Shown here piece after piece: positions 1 to 8,557 of a DNA stretch of 32,610 nucleotides (position 1 is the stretch's first letter; each line of letters starts with the position of its first letter). The translations under genes and the position numbers were made by a program. The DNA lies in assembly GCA_030668485.1 (NCBI GenBank), contig DAOUTW010000052.1, positions 1 through 32,610 of the forward strand, given 5' to 3'. The notes under the pieces were generated by a model. The model saw nothing but the letters and a program-made list of their open reading frames with translations, made no database searches and was not told where the DNA came from. The DNA is from Candidatus Zixiibacteriota bacterium (lineage in GTDB: Bacteria; Zixibacteria; MSB-5A5; GN15; JAAZOE01).

Positions 1-361
1 ATCAGACGACGAGTCAGGTTGATCGATTCTTTTAGAGATGAACGAAGTTGTGAAACAATAATTTATACGCAAATAAAACTACTAAACGAAAAACTCGCGG
101 ATTGCCCATGAACTAATTTACACAATATTACTTGCACTACCTTCCAAACTTTACTATTGACATAATCCCCACCAATGCTATATTTAGTTATTACTATCTT
201 AAAGCAAGGGTAATTTCTTTCGGCGCACATGAAACATTTATTTTAGGCCCTCATCTAGGAAAAATAGTATTTTATATATAATATGACTAGCATATGCCAA
301 TGCATGACATATTAAGTCAATCTTATCTTTTACCGGTCTTGTGATACTTCTATAGGAGGGT
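1..361. other. Non-coding 5' region of the window
   Basis: No convincing gene is visible on either strand in these 361 bases. The sequence is AT-rich and the short open frames lack ribosome-binding sites. It holds the promoter of the large dockerin-repeat gene (157-184) and about 170 bases of AT-rich leader. The leader ends in a strong Shine-Dalgarno sequence (AGGAGGG, 354-360). Confidence 0.6.
157..184 (+). promoter_or_regulatory. Sigma70-type promoter for the dockerin-repeat gene
   Basis: A perfect -35 box TTGACA (157-162) is followed by a 16-base spacer and a -10 box TATATT (179-184). Transcription would start near 191, giving a leader of roughly 175 bases. The same -35/-10 pair with the same spacing lies before the tRNA-Leu gene at 22140, which supports it being a genuine housekeeping promoter in this genome. 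Confidence 0.55.
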
Positions 362-367
362 ATGACA

Positions 368-3300
368 ATGAAGTATTCTTGCAGGATTCTTTGTTCATGT
401 TTATTAGTTTTAGTTTTCTGGTTATCGTCGGCTTCGTATGCCGCAGACAAACCTGAAATACCGCGGCATCGGCAAATTTATATGCCGGCTCGCAATGCGC
501 CGGTATACAGCTTTGCGGGCGCCGAAAGGGGAATGAATATAACCCCCGTAAAAAATCCCGGTAAAATTTCACTCCGTACCCAAGCGTCCCGCGGCTCCGC
601 CGATACTGTCGGTTACACAACCTATGACCAGCAGAGCAATTGCACCATGGGGTGGCAGATTGAGCATCGAAACACCGGAGTCGTTCACATGGATTGGATG
701 TTCCAGGACAATGGCATCCTTGGTAGTGGCCGCAATATCCATTATCAGGCTTTTACTGAGAGGGATTGCAGTCAGGCCTTCGCAGATAGCGGCATCATTG
801 TTGAAACCTCTTATTCCGGATATTGTAATTTGGACGTTGCTGAGGACGCCTGGGGTATCCCTACGGCGCATACTAACATTGACGGAAATTATTATGCGAT
901 GGCCTATTGGGATTTGTATATTGCACCCCCGCCTCCTTTTGGAGCATTCGCGCCGGATGCGCCGTATGATAGATTCGGATGGTATTTGAACAATGGTACC
1001 GGACCCGGCAATGAAAACATTTGGCCCAAAATCGCATACCAATGGAACGCCCCGGGCGATCCGGTTCTTCATTTGGTCACTGCTGAATCCGGCGGGTTAT
1101 CCGAAGACCCGCAGACTATTTCGTATTATCGACGGGTCGGTCCCTATGGCGCCGGTCTTGGTATTTGGTCAAGCCAGCGACTGATTGATACCGTCAAGAA
1201 TATAAACGTGACAGTTGTTTGCTCAAGAGTCACCGGCAAGGTGGCGATTGTCTGGAACGCCCCGGTCGATTACAAACGTGATACGCCTGACGAGTTTCTC
1301 AGCCAATTGGAAAATGATGTCTGGTATGCGGTCGCCAATGACTTTGGGGCCACATGGGCATCGGCGTCTCCCGGCCCTTCGATTGGCCATCAGGTTGACA
1401 TAGGTGCGTATGCGGGCGCCAATATCACTCAATATACGCCTGAAAGCGAATGGAAGGCATACTGCGATATGGCGGCAGCAATTACATCCACGGATGAACT
1501 TCATATATTATGGGGTTGCCGTCAATGGATGGATGGCGGTGCGACGGTTGCCCGCCGTAATTCGGCTATTTTCCATTGGGCTGATCTTACGCCTTTGGTC
1601 ACCAGAACAGTGGTTAGAGCCACCTACGATGACGGCGGTGATGGTTACGCCCATTCCTGGGGCAGCGACGTAGCCAAAATGTCTATTTCGGAATGCGATG
1701 GCAAGATGTACTGCCTTTACACTCAGTTTGGGCGATCTGATAATCCGAGCGGCGATGCGGACTATAATACTCGTATCCTGAATGGCTATTTGTACATGTC
1801 GGCATATGATCCTGCCTTGGATTTCTGGGACAGGGGTCAGCGGGTCACAAATACGCCTGAAACTCCATACGGCTGTACTCCGGGCGATATGAGCGGCCCC
1901 GGTGACTGCAACAGCGAATACTGGGCAACGATGGCTCGCTCCGGCCGTTACGACAGTTGCTGGGCAGATCCTGAGGATTGGGTTCTGGATATCCTTTATA
2001 TAAACGACTATGCTCCCGGCGCCTGCGTACATTCCGCATCCGGCGTCTGGACTGTCAATCATGTTATCTGGGCAAGATATCCATGCCGTGAGGCGACTCC
2101 CACACCGGATTACACCGATAATGCCGGCGATGGCTACGGCATTTGCTATGACCATCCGGAACTGGTGGTTCCTCCCGATCATGATACCTCATGGTCTCTG
2201 GAGATGGAAAACTACGGTACTGCCCTTTGTAGCATCAACGTCATTACTGTCACACAGAATGATCCCAATGTATTGATCACGGTTGTTCCCGGCGCACCAC
2301 CCGTAATTACTATACCTCCCTTCGGCGGCATGGTATCGACTACTATTAACATTTCAGCAGGCCTCGGCGCAACCGATCCATCGACGGTAGTAGATACAAT
2401 CACCATAACACATAATGCCCTGTTCGGTCCTCGGATAATTCCGGTTTGTGTTACAGTATCGTCCACTTATGTTCCTCTCGATTCAGCCATCCTGGCAACT
2501 ACCTGTCAAAGTAATCGGATTTTGAACGATGGCGGGCTTAGAGAAAGTATGGGTTTTCTTGACGAAACCGGTTGCGCTGAAAAATATCTTTACGACGGTT
2601 CTCCGATTGTATGTCGTGAAGTTGAAGGTCAGAAGCGGTGCTACCTTTCAGTATTCAGCCATACATACCGCGATGAAAGAGCGCTGCGTCAGGTGACTCC
2701 GGTCACCGTCAATACCGACAGCGCCGATTATATCAAAGCCTCGGCGGAATTTATTACCGGCGATACAGCCATAAGGTTGGCCGCGGAATACTATGTGCCT
2801 ACGGCTCCTGTCGATTGCGGGTATATAATTCAGAAATTATTATACTGGAATATAACCGGATCCGTTTTGCCTGGCGTGGCGGTTGGCGAAATCGTTGACT
2901 GGGATGTTCCGTCGTATGAAAGTGAATTTGATAACGAATCAGGCTTCGACGCGGATCGTCGGTTGATATACCAGTACGCCTGCGGTATGGACCCGTGCGC
3001 AACAACAGAAGCGGTCAATCGGTATGCAGGATTGGCGGCCTATCAGCACCAGCCGTTCAAGAATTATTTTACGCTTGAAAACGATGTCTGGGTACACAGC
3101 AGCGGTCCTTATGGTGAAGAAGCGCCCTTCCCGGATGAGGAAACTTATGCATTGATGACGGGTTTTGACGGATTCAATCCGGCCGTGATTCCCGCCTGTG
3201 AAGACCTGACGACTTTGGTTACATTCGGTGTTTACGACATGGAACCGGAGGATACAATTTGCGTGATCAAGATTTTGACAACATCGAGATATGATATCAA

Positions 3301-3634
3301 CGGGTCATATATGAAGGATAACGTGGATTTGGCAAACACTTTTATCGATGATCATCCGGAAATAAAATGCTTTTCATCATGCGATTGCAGACCGGGTGAT
3401 GCCAATGCTGATAGCTCCGTCATTGTTGCTGATGCCGTATACCTGATCAGTTGGATCTTCAAGGGCGGTCCACCGCCGGTGCCTTACCCAATTTGCAGTG
3501 GTGATGCCAACTGCGATTGTACGGGTAATGTCGGTGACGCCGTTTATCTTATCAATTATGTCTTTTTGGGCGGCCCGCCGCCATGTACCTGTGATGAGTG
3601 GCTGGCTAACTGTGGGCCGCCATTGAGGAAATAA
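368..3634 (+). CDS. Large secreted protein with C-terminal dockerin-like repeats
   Basis: This is an exported protein of 1088 residues with no recognised enzymatic fold. A signal peptide (basic MKYSCR, hydrophobic stretch, cleavage near ASYA-ADK) directs it out of the cytoplasm. The start at 368 is preferred over the in-frame ATG at 362 because AGGAGGG at 354-360 sits 7 bases before 368 but only 1 base before 362. The middle is rich in Cys, Asp, Gly and aromatic residues. A region near residues 615-700 resembles an Ig-like/Calx-type beta sandwich. The last 65 residues hold two type I dockerin-like calcium-binding repeats, GDANADSSVIVADAVYLI and GDANCDCTGNVGDAVYLI, each followed by a GGPPP tail. 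Such repeats are frequent at the ends of secreted proteins in Zixibacteria-like genomes, where they need not mean cellulosomes. The gene is monocistronic, with its own promoter and terminator. The function of the main body is unknown. Confidence 0.9.
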   Translation: MKYSCRILCSCLLVLVFWLSSASYAADKPEIPRHRQIYMPARNAPVYSFAGAERGMNITPVKNPGKISLRTQASRGSADTVGYTTYDQQSNCTMGWQIEHRNTGVVHMDWMFQDNGILGSGRNIHYQAFTERDCSQAFADSGIIVETSYSGYCNLDVAEDAWGIPTAHTNIDGNYYAMAYWDLYIAPPPPFGAFAPDAPYDRFGWYLNNGTGPGNENIWPKIAYQWNAPGDPVLHLVTAESGGLSEDPQTISYYRRVGPYGAGLGIWSSQRLIDTVKNINVTVVCSRVTGKVAIVWNAPVDYKRDTPDEFLSQLENDVWYAVANDFGATWASASPGPSIGHQVDIGAYAGANITQYTPESEWKAYCDMAAAITSTDELHILWGCRQWMDGGATVARRNSAIFHWADLTPLVTRTVVRATYDDGGDGYAHSWGSDVAKMSISECDGKMYCLYTQFGRSDNPSGDADYNTRILNGYLYMSAYDPALDFWDRGQRVTNTPETPYGCTPGDMSGPGDCNSEYWATMARSGRYDSCWADPEDWVLDILYINDYAPGACVHSASGVWTVNHVIWARYPCREATPTPDYTDNAGDGYGICYDHPELVVPPDHDTSWSLEMENYGTALCSINVITVTQNDPNVLITVVPGAPPVITIPPFGGMVSTTINISAGLGATDPSTVVDTITITHNALFGPRIIPVCVTVSSTYVPLDSAILATTCQSNRILNDGGLRESMGFLDETGCAEKYLYDGSPIVCREVEGQKRCYLSVFSHTYRDERALRQVTPVTVNTDSADYIKASAEFITGDTAIRLAAEYYVPTAPVDCGYIIQKLLYWNITGSVLPGVAVGEIVDWDVPSYESEFDNESGFDADRRLIYQYACGMDPCATTEAVNRYAGLAAYQHQPFKNYFTLENDVWVHSSGPYGEEAPFPDEETYALMTGFDGFNPAVIPACEDLTTLVTFGVYDMEPEDTICVIKILTTSRYDINGSYMKDNVDLANTFIDDHPEIKCFSSCDCRPGDANADSSVIVADAVYLISWIFKGGPPPVPYPICSGDANCDCTGNVGDAVYLINYVFLGGPPPCTCDEWLANCGPPLRK

Positions 3635-3662
3635 ACTGACAGCTCGCCCCATATAATCCGAT

Positions 3663-3697
3663 GCCCGCCTGTATTTAAAGACAGGCGGGCCTTTTTT
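3663..3697 (+). terminator. Rho-independent terminator of the dockerin-repeat gene
   Basis: A perfect 10-bp stem, GCCCGCCTGT (3663-3672) with ACAGGCGGGC (3681-3690), encloses an 8-base loop and is followed by a run of six T (3692-3697). It lies 29 bases after the stop codon. There is no matching A-run on the left, so it serves the plus strand only, not the convergent gene that ends at 3727. Confidence 0.95.
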
Positions 3698-3726
3698 ATT
3701 GGTGGATAATTGATGAAAGACTCAGT

Positions 3727-5451
3727 TTACAATTCCAGCAGAACACCTGACGATTCAAAGCGGGTGCGCACCCGAAAAGTATCGGGAGAAGTGATAAAAG
3801 GTTCCGCCAGTTGATAGGGGATGATTGAACCGTAGTCGAACCTTCCGTTACGGTTGCGGTCGATGAAGGCAGAGATCGTATAATACCCCGGGATAAGATT
3901 AGTAATGAACTCCTGTTGGCCCGGCATCACCGATAAACTTCCCGACTGTCCCTCCCCCGCCGGATTAAACTGTAATTCAACCGGGTACGCGGCATCGTTC
4001 TGTTTGGAAAACTGAATTTCTCCGCTAAGCTGCCCCAAAGTATCCAATCCGATAGTACTGAATTCGATGGTCATAGACGAATCAGAAAGCTGATTGCCGG
4101 ACGTGTCCCGCAATATTTTGGAATCAAGGAATAGTTTATAAGATTGACCAAAGCCCAGTCCGGCCGTCGCCCTTCCGGAAAGAGAAAAGCTGTTCTGCAA
4201 AGTCAAAATTACCGCGGTGGTGTCCTCATCGGAGTTAATTAACCTGACGGCGGTAACGGCCGAGGCGGTGTCGATCAACTCTGAAAACCGGAATATAAAC
4301 GATGAATCAGGCGCTACATTGACAGCTCCGGCGACCGGGAAAGATTCCAATAGAACCGGCGGATTTTTATCCTCTCCCTCAGGAACGGTGAAACTGTAAT
4401 TCAGCATCCGCAGCGAATCCGCAACTTGCGGATAGAGCCGCTGGAGATCGAATGAAATTTGATAGGTCTTCCCCGCCGTCAATGTTTCAGTAACAAAGAG
4501 ATAGTCGCTGGCCGGATACGCCGACAGGTTGGAGTATTCAAGAATGCCTTTGGCAGTCGTACTATCGGCCTCCTCTTTCAGGATGGCAAGCGAAATAAGA
4601 GTATCCGCCTCCAAATGATCCAGCTTCTTGCTAAAGCGCACTTTCAGATACTGATCCGGATTGACAGATACCGAACGCAAACCCGGCAATGAGGGATCTG
4701 ACAGATGAAGTTGAATACCAATTTCGGTCAGCTTTGTGTTCGCCGAATCGATCACCGTCGATGCATACGGTACACCGATCATCTCCCGGGCAGGATTGAT
4801 CCGGCGGTTCTTGTTTTTATCCTCGAATGCCGCCAGATAAAAAGCACCGTCGGGCAAATAATCAAAAGTGAAAAGGCCGCCCTCCCCGCTTTGCGTGATA
4901 TAGCTCGGCACAAGGGAATCTATCGGCAGACCGGCCCGATCCGGTCGGTCTTCAAATAAGGCCAGGCTGACTCCGGGAGTACCCTTCCCGTCTTTAAATA
5001 CCGCTCCCTTAACCGATCCGGAGTCAATGGTCTCTCCGGTTGAAAAGGCAATGTTGACCGATTGTTCCAGATTGACCCGATGGGCGTCTTTTAGATCCGT
5101 TCCGATAGTAACCACATAAGTTTTATCCGGCAGTAAATTCTCTCGGGGAACAATTACAATAGCGTCGCTTTTGACTTTTATTTTCGGATCCTGATCGGGC
5201 AAAGGCGAAATAAAAACTGCCTTCTCAGCGGTTTGACGGTCGATACCTTCTGAGAATTTGATTTCGATTCGGGAGTCGAGTGGGATGCCTACCGAGCCGG
5301 AAGGCGGATCGGTGATGAGAACTGTCGGAGGAGTTTTATCCTCGGGGCCGCCGGGAGGACCGATCGATTTGGCGCAGCCCATAATCAGAATAATGACGCC
5401 GGTGACGATGATAACTAAGTGAAAAAGCCGCTTCCCTGCCGAGGTTTTCAC
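3727..5451 (-). CDS. Ig-like (Big_5) domain outer-envelope lipoprotein
   Basis: A 574-residue lipoprotein. It has an N-terminal hydrophobic segment and a lipobox ending in LIMGC (Cys 26), followed by the SIGPPGGPEDKTPP stretch typical of SbsA Ig-like (Big_5) lipoproteins in the Bacteroidetes/FCB group. A first Big_5 domain follows (about residues 40-140, with IPLDSRIEIKFSEGID), then a carboxypeptidase-regulatory-like section (about 145-230, TPGVSLALFED and DKNKNRRINPAREMIG). A second Big_5 domain (about 365-465, NVAPDSSFIFRFSELID) and a C-terminal region with DRNRNGRFDYG, which may bind calcium, complete it. The start codon is GTG and overlaps the stop of the upstream TPR lipoprotein gene in a GTGA (5448-5451), so translation is probably coupled. 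The partner is likely the TPR protein; the role is probably in the cell envelope but is not known. Confidence 0.9.
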   Translation of the reverse strand: MKTSAGKRLFHLVIIVTGVIILIMGCAKSIGPPGGPEDKTPPTVLITDPPSGSVGIPLDSRIEIKFSEGIDRQTAEKAVFISPLPDQDPKIKVKSDAIVIVPRENLLPDKTYVVTIGTDLKDAHRVNLEQSVNIAFSTGETIDSGSVKGAVFKDGKGTPGVSLALFEDRPDRAGLPIDSLVPSYITQSGEGGLFTFDYLPDGAFYLAAFEDKNKNRRINPAREMIGVPYASTVIDSANTKLTEIGIQLHLSDPSLPGLRSVSVNPDQYLKVRFSKKLDHLEADTLISLAILKEEADSTTAKGILEYSNLSAYPASDYLFVTETLTAGKTYQISFDLQRLYPQVADSLRMLNYSFTVPEGEDKNPPVLLESFPVAGAVNVAPDSSFIFRFSELIDTASAVTAVRLINSDEDTTAVILTLQNSFSLSGRATAGLGFGQSYKLFLDSKILRDTSGNQLSDSSMTIEFSTIGLDTLGQLSGEIQFSKQNDAAYPVELQFNPAGEGQSGSLSVMPGQQEFITNLIPGYYTISAFIDRNRNGRFDYGSIIPYQLAEPFITSPDTFRVRTRFESSGVLLEL

Positions 5452-7172
5452 TCTTTTAATTTCTCCTCAATGATAATACTGTCCGGGTCGATATCCAGCG
5501 CCCGCTGGTATGAACTTTCGGCCTCGTTCAGATTTCCCAGGGCTTTGTAGACATCGCCCAGGTGTTCAAAAACTACGGGATCATTATCGAGCAGATCAGC
5601 CGCTTTTTTCAATTCGGACAGAGCAACCTGAAAATTGCCCAATTTATACTGCACCCAGGCATAGCTGTCAAGATAGGCTCCGTTATTGGGTGATATTTGC
5701 ATCGCTCGTTCAATCAATTCAAGAGCGTATATTAAATCTTCTCCGCGATCGGCCAGCATATAGCCGAGATAATTTAATGCCGGGGCATGATTTTTCTCTC
5801 GCTCAATCAAGTCCTTGAAAATATTGACCGCTTCGTAAAACTGTCCGTCTCTTTCCAGAGCTGCGCCGATAGCAAAGGACAGTCGGATACTGTCCTCATG
5901 TGCCGGTGCATAGGACATACCATCCCGATACGTCTTCAGAGCCATCCCCAAGCTATCCTGCTGAGATAAAACGAATCCCAGATTGAGCCAGCTATCGACA
6001 AAGGCCGGTTCTTTTGAAGCCGCCTCGAGAAAGAAATATTTGGCCTCATCAAGGCGTTCCTGTTCGACAGCGATCCGGCCCCGATAAAAGAAATTGAAGA
6101 CATTATCATCACCAAAATCAATACGGCTATTAAACAGGGAATCGGCGGCGACCAGTTGATCGTTGCTGTAGAGCAGGATTCCCAGCCGGCGCTGAGCCAT
6201 CCAGTCGGAAGGAACCAGGGCGACAAGATCCCAGGATACATCAATTGCTTTTTTTATGTCCTCACGGCCCAGATACATCGCCAGCATCTGTCGATAGATA
6301 CGCACATCGTCGGGTGACATTTTCAGGATTTTATCGTAGATTTCTTCGGCCCGTGACAAAGAATCCATCGCGTCATAAGTGGTTGCCAGCCCCAGATAAG
6401 CGCCGGTATTTTCCTTACTCGAATCCAGCTTGAGACAGGTCTCGAAGGCATTCAAAGCGCCTTCATATTTCTCCGCCCTGCCCAGGAGAACACCCAAATC
6501 CAGCCAGGTCCGAAGATTGGCCGACTTGTCGGGGTTAAGTTCAATCGCCTTAAGGAAAGCTTTCTCCGCTTCATCGAAACGTTCGCCGGTTGCCAGCCAG
6601 GTGCCGAGTTCAAAATAAATTCGGTCGGTTTCCAGCAGGCGGGCCAGCTCATAATAGGTTGCAATAACCGAATCGGCCTGATCGGTTTGCCTGAAATAAC
6701 CGGCCAGATACCAATAGGCATTCACGTTTTCAGAATCAAGATCGATGGCCAGTCGATAATATTTGGCTGCCGGCTCCCAATCGTCCTGAAGGCGATAGCA
6801 GTCGCCGATCAACAGGTATACTTCAGATGTTTTCGGTTCTATCTGCATCGCCTGCTCGAGCGCCTCAGGGATCTTGGATACCCGAAACAACAGGCGTGAA
6901 TAATCGGTCCGGATCGTTACCGATTCGGGAAAATATCTCAGGGCATTTTGATATTCCTGGATCGCATCCGGGTAGGCGCCGAATATTTCGAGGAGATTGG
7001 CATTGACAAAATGATTATATCCGGTCGGGGACACCGATTCTTCCGGCGTTTTGCTTTGTTCCGGGAGAGTCGTTATATGTCCTTTGCCGCCACCACAGCC
7101 GCTAATAATGAAGATTAGCAGGAGAATCACGGGGGTCAGCTTCAAGGTGTTTTTAAAAAATTCAGTTCTCAT
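5448..7172 (-). CDS. TPR-repeat lipoprotein
   Basis: A 574-residue tetratricopeptide protein anchored as a lipoprotein. After a hydrophobic leader the lipobox IISGC is followed by GGG. From about residue 50 to the end the sequence is a continuous run of TPR units. Examples are AIQEYQNALRYFPESVTI, AAKYYRLAIDLDSENVNA, AEKAFLKAIELNPDKSAN and the last unit AESSYQRALDIDPDSI, together a long superhelical binding surface. It starts 38 bases after tyrS and ends in a 4-base overlap with the Big_5 lipoprotein, so the three probably share one transcript. TPR lipoproteins of this kind scaffold envelope assemblies; the specific partner cannot be told, but the coupled Ig-like lipoprotein is the obvious candidate. 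Confidence 0.92.
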   Translation of the reverse strand: MRTEFFKNTLKLTPVILLLIFIISGCGGGKGHITTLPEQSKTPEESVSPTGYNHFVNANLLEIFGAYPDAIQEYQNALRYFPESVTIRTDYSRLLFRVSKIPEALEQAMQIEPKTSEVYLLIGDCYRLQDDWEPAAKYYRLAIDLDSENVNAYWYLAGYFRQTDQADSVIATYYELARLLETDRIYFELGTWLATGERFDEAEKAFLKAIELNPDKSANLRTWLDLGVLLGRAEKYEGALNAFETCLKLDSSKENTGAYLGLATTYDAMDSLSRAEEIYDKILKMSPDDVRIYRQMLAMYLGREDIKKAIDVSWDLVALVPSDWMAQRRLGILLYSNDQLVAADSLFNSRIDFGDDNVFNFFYRGRIAVEQERLDEAKYFFLEAASKEPAFVDSWLNLGFVLSQQDSLGMALKTYRDGMSYAPAHEDSIRLSFAIGAALERDGQFYEAVNIFKDLIEREKNHAPALNYLGYMLADRGEDLIYALELIERAMQISPNNGAYLDSYAWVQYKLGNFQVALSELKKAADLLDNDPVVFEHLGDVYKALGNLNEAESSYQRALDIDPDSIIIEEKLKE

Positions 7173-7210
7173 ATATTATATAACGATTTAAGGCGGCGCA
7201 GTTTCCCAAA

Positions 7211-8428
7211 TTATTTAATTATTCTGAAAAACTTGCGTTTTCCGACCTTAAATAACATCCCTTCCGAAAGCTCGATTTCCAGCGAATCGTCAGATATTCG
7301 CTCATTGTCAAGATACAACCCGCCGCCTTTGATCAGCCGGCGCGCCTCTCCCCCGGACTTCAACATTTTGGTATTCGTGAGAAGCTTGACCACCCAGATT
7401 TTTTCACCCAGTTCGGAGATAGTAAATTCGGGGACATCGTCCGGAATACCGCCTCCGGAAAAAACTCTTTCGAATTCAGCCTTGGCTTCAATCGCAAGTT
7501 TCGGGTTATGATACATAGTTGCCAGAGTGACCCCCAGCTCCATCTTCAGATCCCGCGGATTAAACTCCGTGGAAAAAAGCTTGGTTTTGGCCTCCTCCAG
7601 ACTAGCCTTATCAGCATCGGTGACCAGTTCGAAATAGGAATAAATCAGGTTATCAGGAATCGACATGACTTTCCCGAATATTTGCTTGGCCGACTCGTCG
7701 ACACCGATATAATTGCCAAGAGATTTACTCATCCGGTTGACCCCGTCCAGGCCAACCAGCACCGGCAAGGTCAAAATACATTGCGGTACCTGACCGTAGG
7801 CTTCCTGAATATGTCTTCCGGCGACCAGGTTGAATTTCTGCTCGGTGGCGCCGATCTCGATATCGGCTTTAATCATAACCGAATCATAAGCCTGCATGAG
7901 CGGATAGAAAAATTCGTGCACGGCAATCGGGAGTCCGCCCCGGTATCGTTTTTCGAAATCGTCCCGTTCAAGCATCCGGGCTACGGTAAATTTGGATGCC
8001 AGCGCCATGATTTCACGGAGTTGCATTTTGTCGAACCATTCTCCGTTAAAATGAACCTCTGTCTTCGACTTATCGACGATTTTAAAAAACTGTTCCTGAT
8101 AAGTCTCGGCGTTCTTCATCAACTGATCGTAAGCCAGTTGCGGCCGGGTTGCGGATCGTTCCGATGGATCGCCCACCAGACCGGTATAATCACCGATGAT
8201 TAAAACCACCTGGTGCCCCAGGTCCTGAAACTGGCGCAATTTGCGCAATCCAACGGTGTGCCCGAGGTGAATGTCAGGCGCCGTGGGGTCAAAACCCTGT
8301 TTAACCCGGAGAGGTTTGTTGTTGGCGATCGAATTTTTCAGTTTTTCGACGAACTCATCTTCGGGCAATATTTCTACCGTGCCCTTTTTGATCAGTTCCA
8401 GTTGTTTTTGTAATTCTTGGTTTGCCAT
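7211..8428 (-). CDS. tyrS: Tyrosyl-tRNA synthetase
   Basis: This enzyme charges tRNA-Tyr with tyrosine using ATP. It is a class I synthetase of 405 residues, the normal length for the second bacterial subgroup (TyrZ-like). The HIGH signature appears as HLGH (residues 54-57), and the KMSKS loop as RMSKS (232-236). GDYTGLVGDPSERSATRP near 79-96 is a family hallmark. An S4 RNA-binding domain forms the C-terminus (from about 340, GGEARRLIKGGGLYLDNERI). The ATG at 8426-8428 gives the conserved N-terminus. The gene is divergent from the PBP gene, with 129 bases between them. No T-box leader is visible in that gap, so tRNA-sensing attenuation is unlikely. Confidence 0.97.
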   Translation of the reverse strand: MANQELQKQLELIKKGTVEILPEDEFVEKLKNSIANNKPLRVKQGFDPTAPDIHLGHTVGLRKLRQFQDLGHQVVLIIGDYTGLVGDPSERSATRPQLAYDQLMKNAETYQEQFFKIVDKSKTEVHFNGEWFDKMQLREIMALASKFTVARMLERDDFEKRYRGGLPIAVHEFFYPLMQAYDSVMIKADIEIGATEQKFNLVAGRHIQEAYGQVPQCILTLPVLVGLDGVNRMSKSLGNYIGVDESAKQIFGKVMSIPDNLIYSYFELVTDADKASLEEAKTKLFSTEFNPRDLKMELGVTLATMYHNPKLAIEAKAEFERVFSGGGIPDDVPEFTISELGEKIWVVKLLTNTKMLKSGGEARRLIKGGGLYLDNERISDDSLEIELSEGMLFKVGKRKFFRIIK

Positions 8429-8557
8429 AATAATATATTCGGTTTTTCCTTCGTTAATTTCACTAATTCTCCAAACCTGAAACTATACGCAATGTATAAT
8501 TAAATGGCAACGATTTTCCTTGCCTAAAAGATTTTGCCGATGTAGGTTCTACACGAG

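Noticed and set aside
569-3652. Long minus- and plus-strand open frames overlapping the large dockerin gene
   Set aside because: Shadow frames: no ribosome-binding sites, low-complexity or implausible composition, and the plus-strand gene has a signal peptide, family repeats and its own promoter and terminator.
8495-8500. TATAAT as a promoter for the PBP gene
   Set aside because: The -10 is perfect but no acceptable -35 lies 16-18 bases upstream, and it is not an extended -10. Evidence is too weak to list.
8429-8557. T-box or riboswitch leader for tyrS
   Set aside because: Only 129 bases separate tyrS and the PBP gene, with no T-box consensus, specifier stem or terminator/antiterminator pair.
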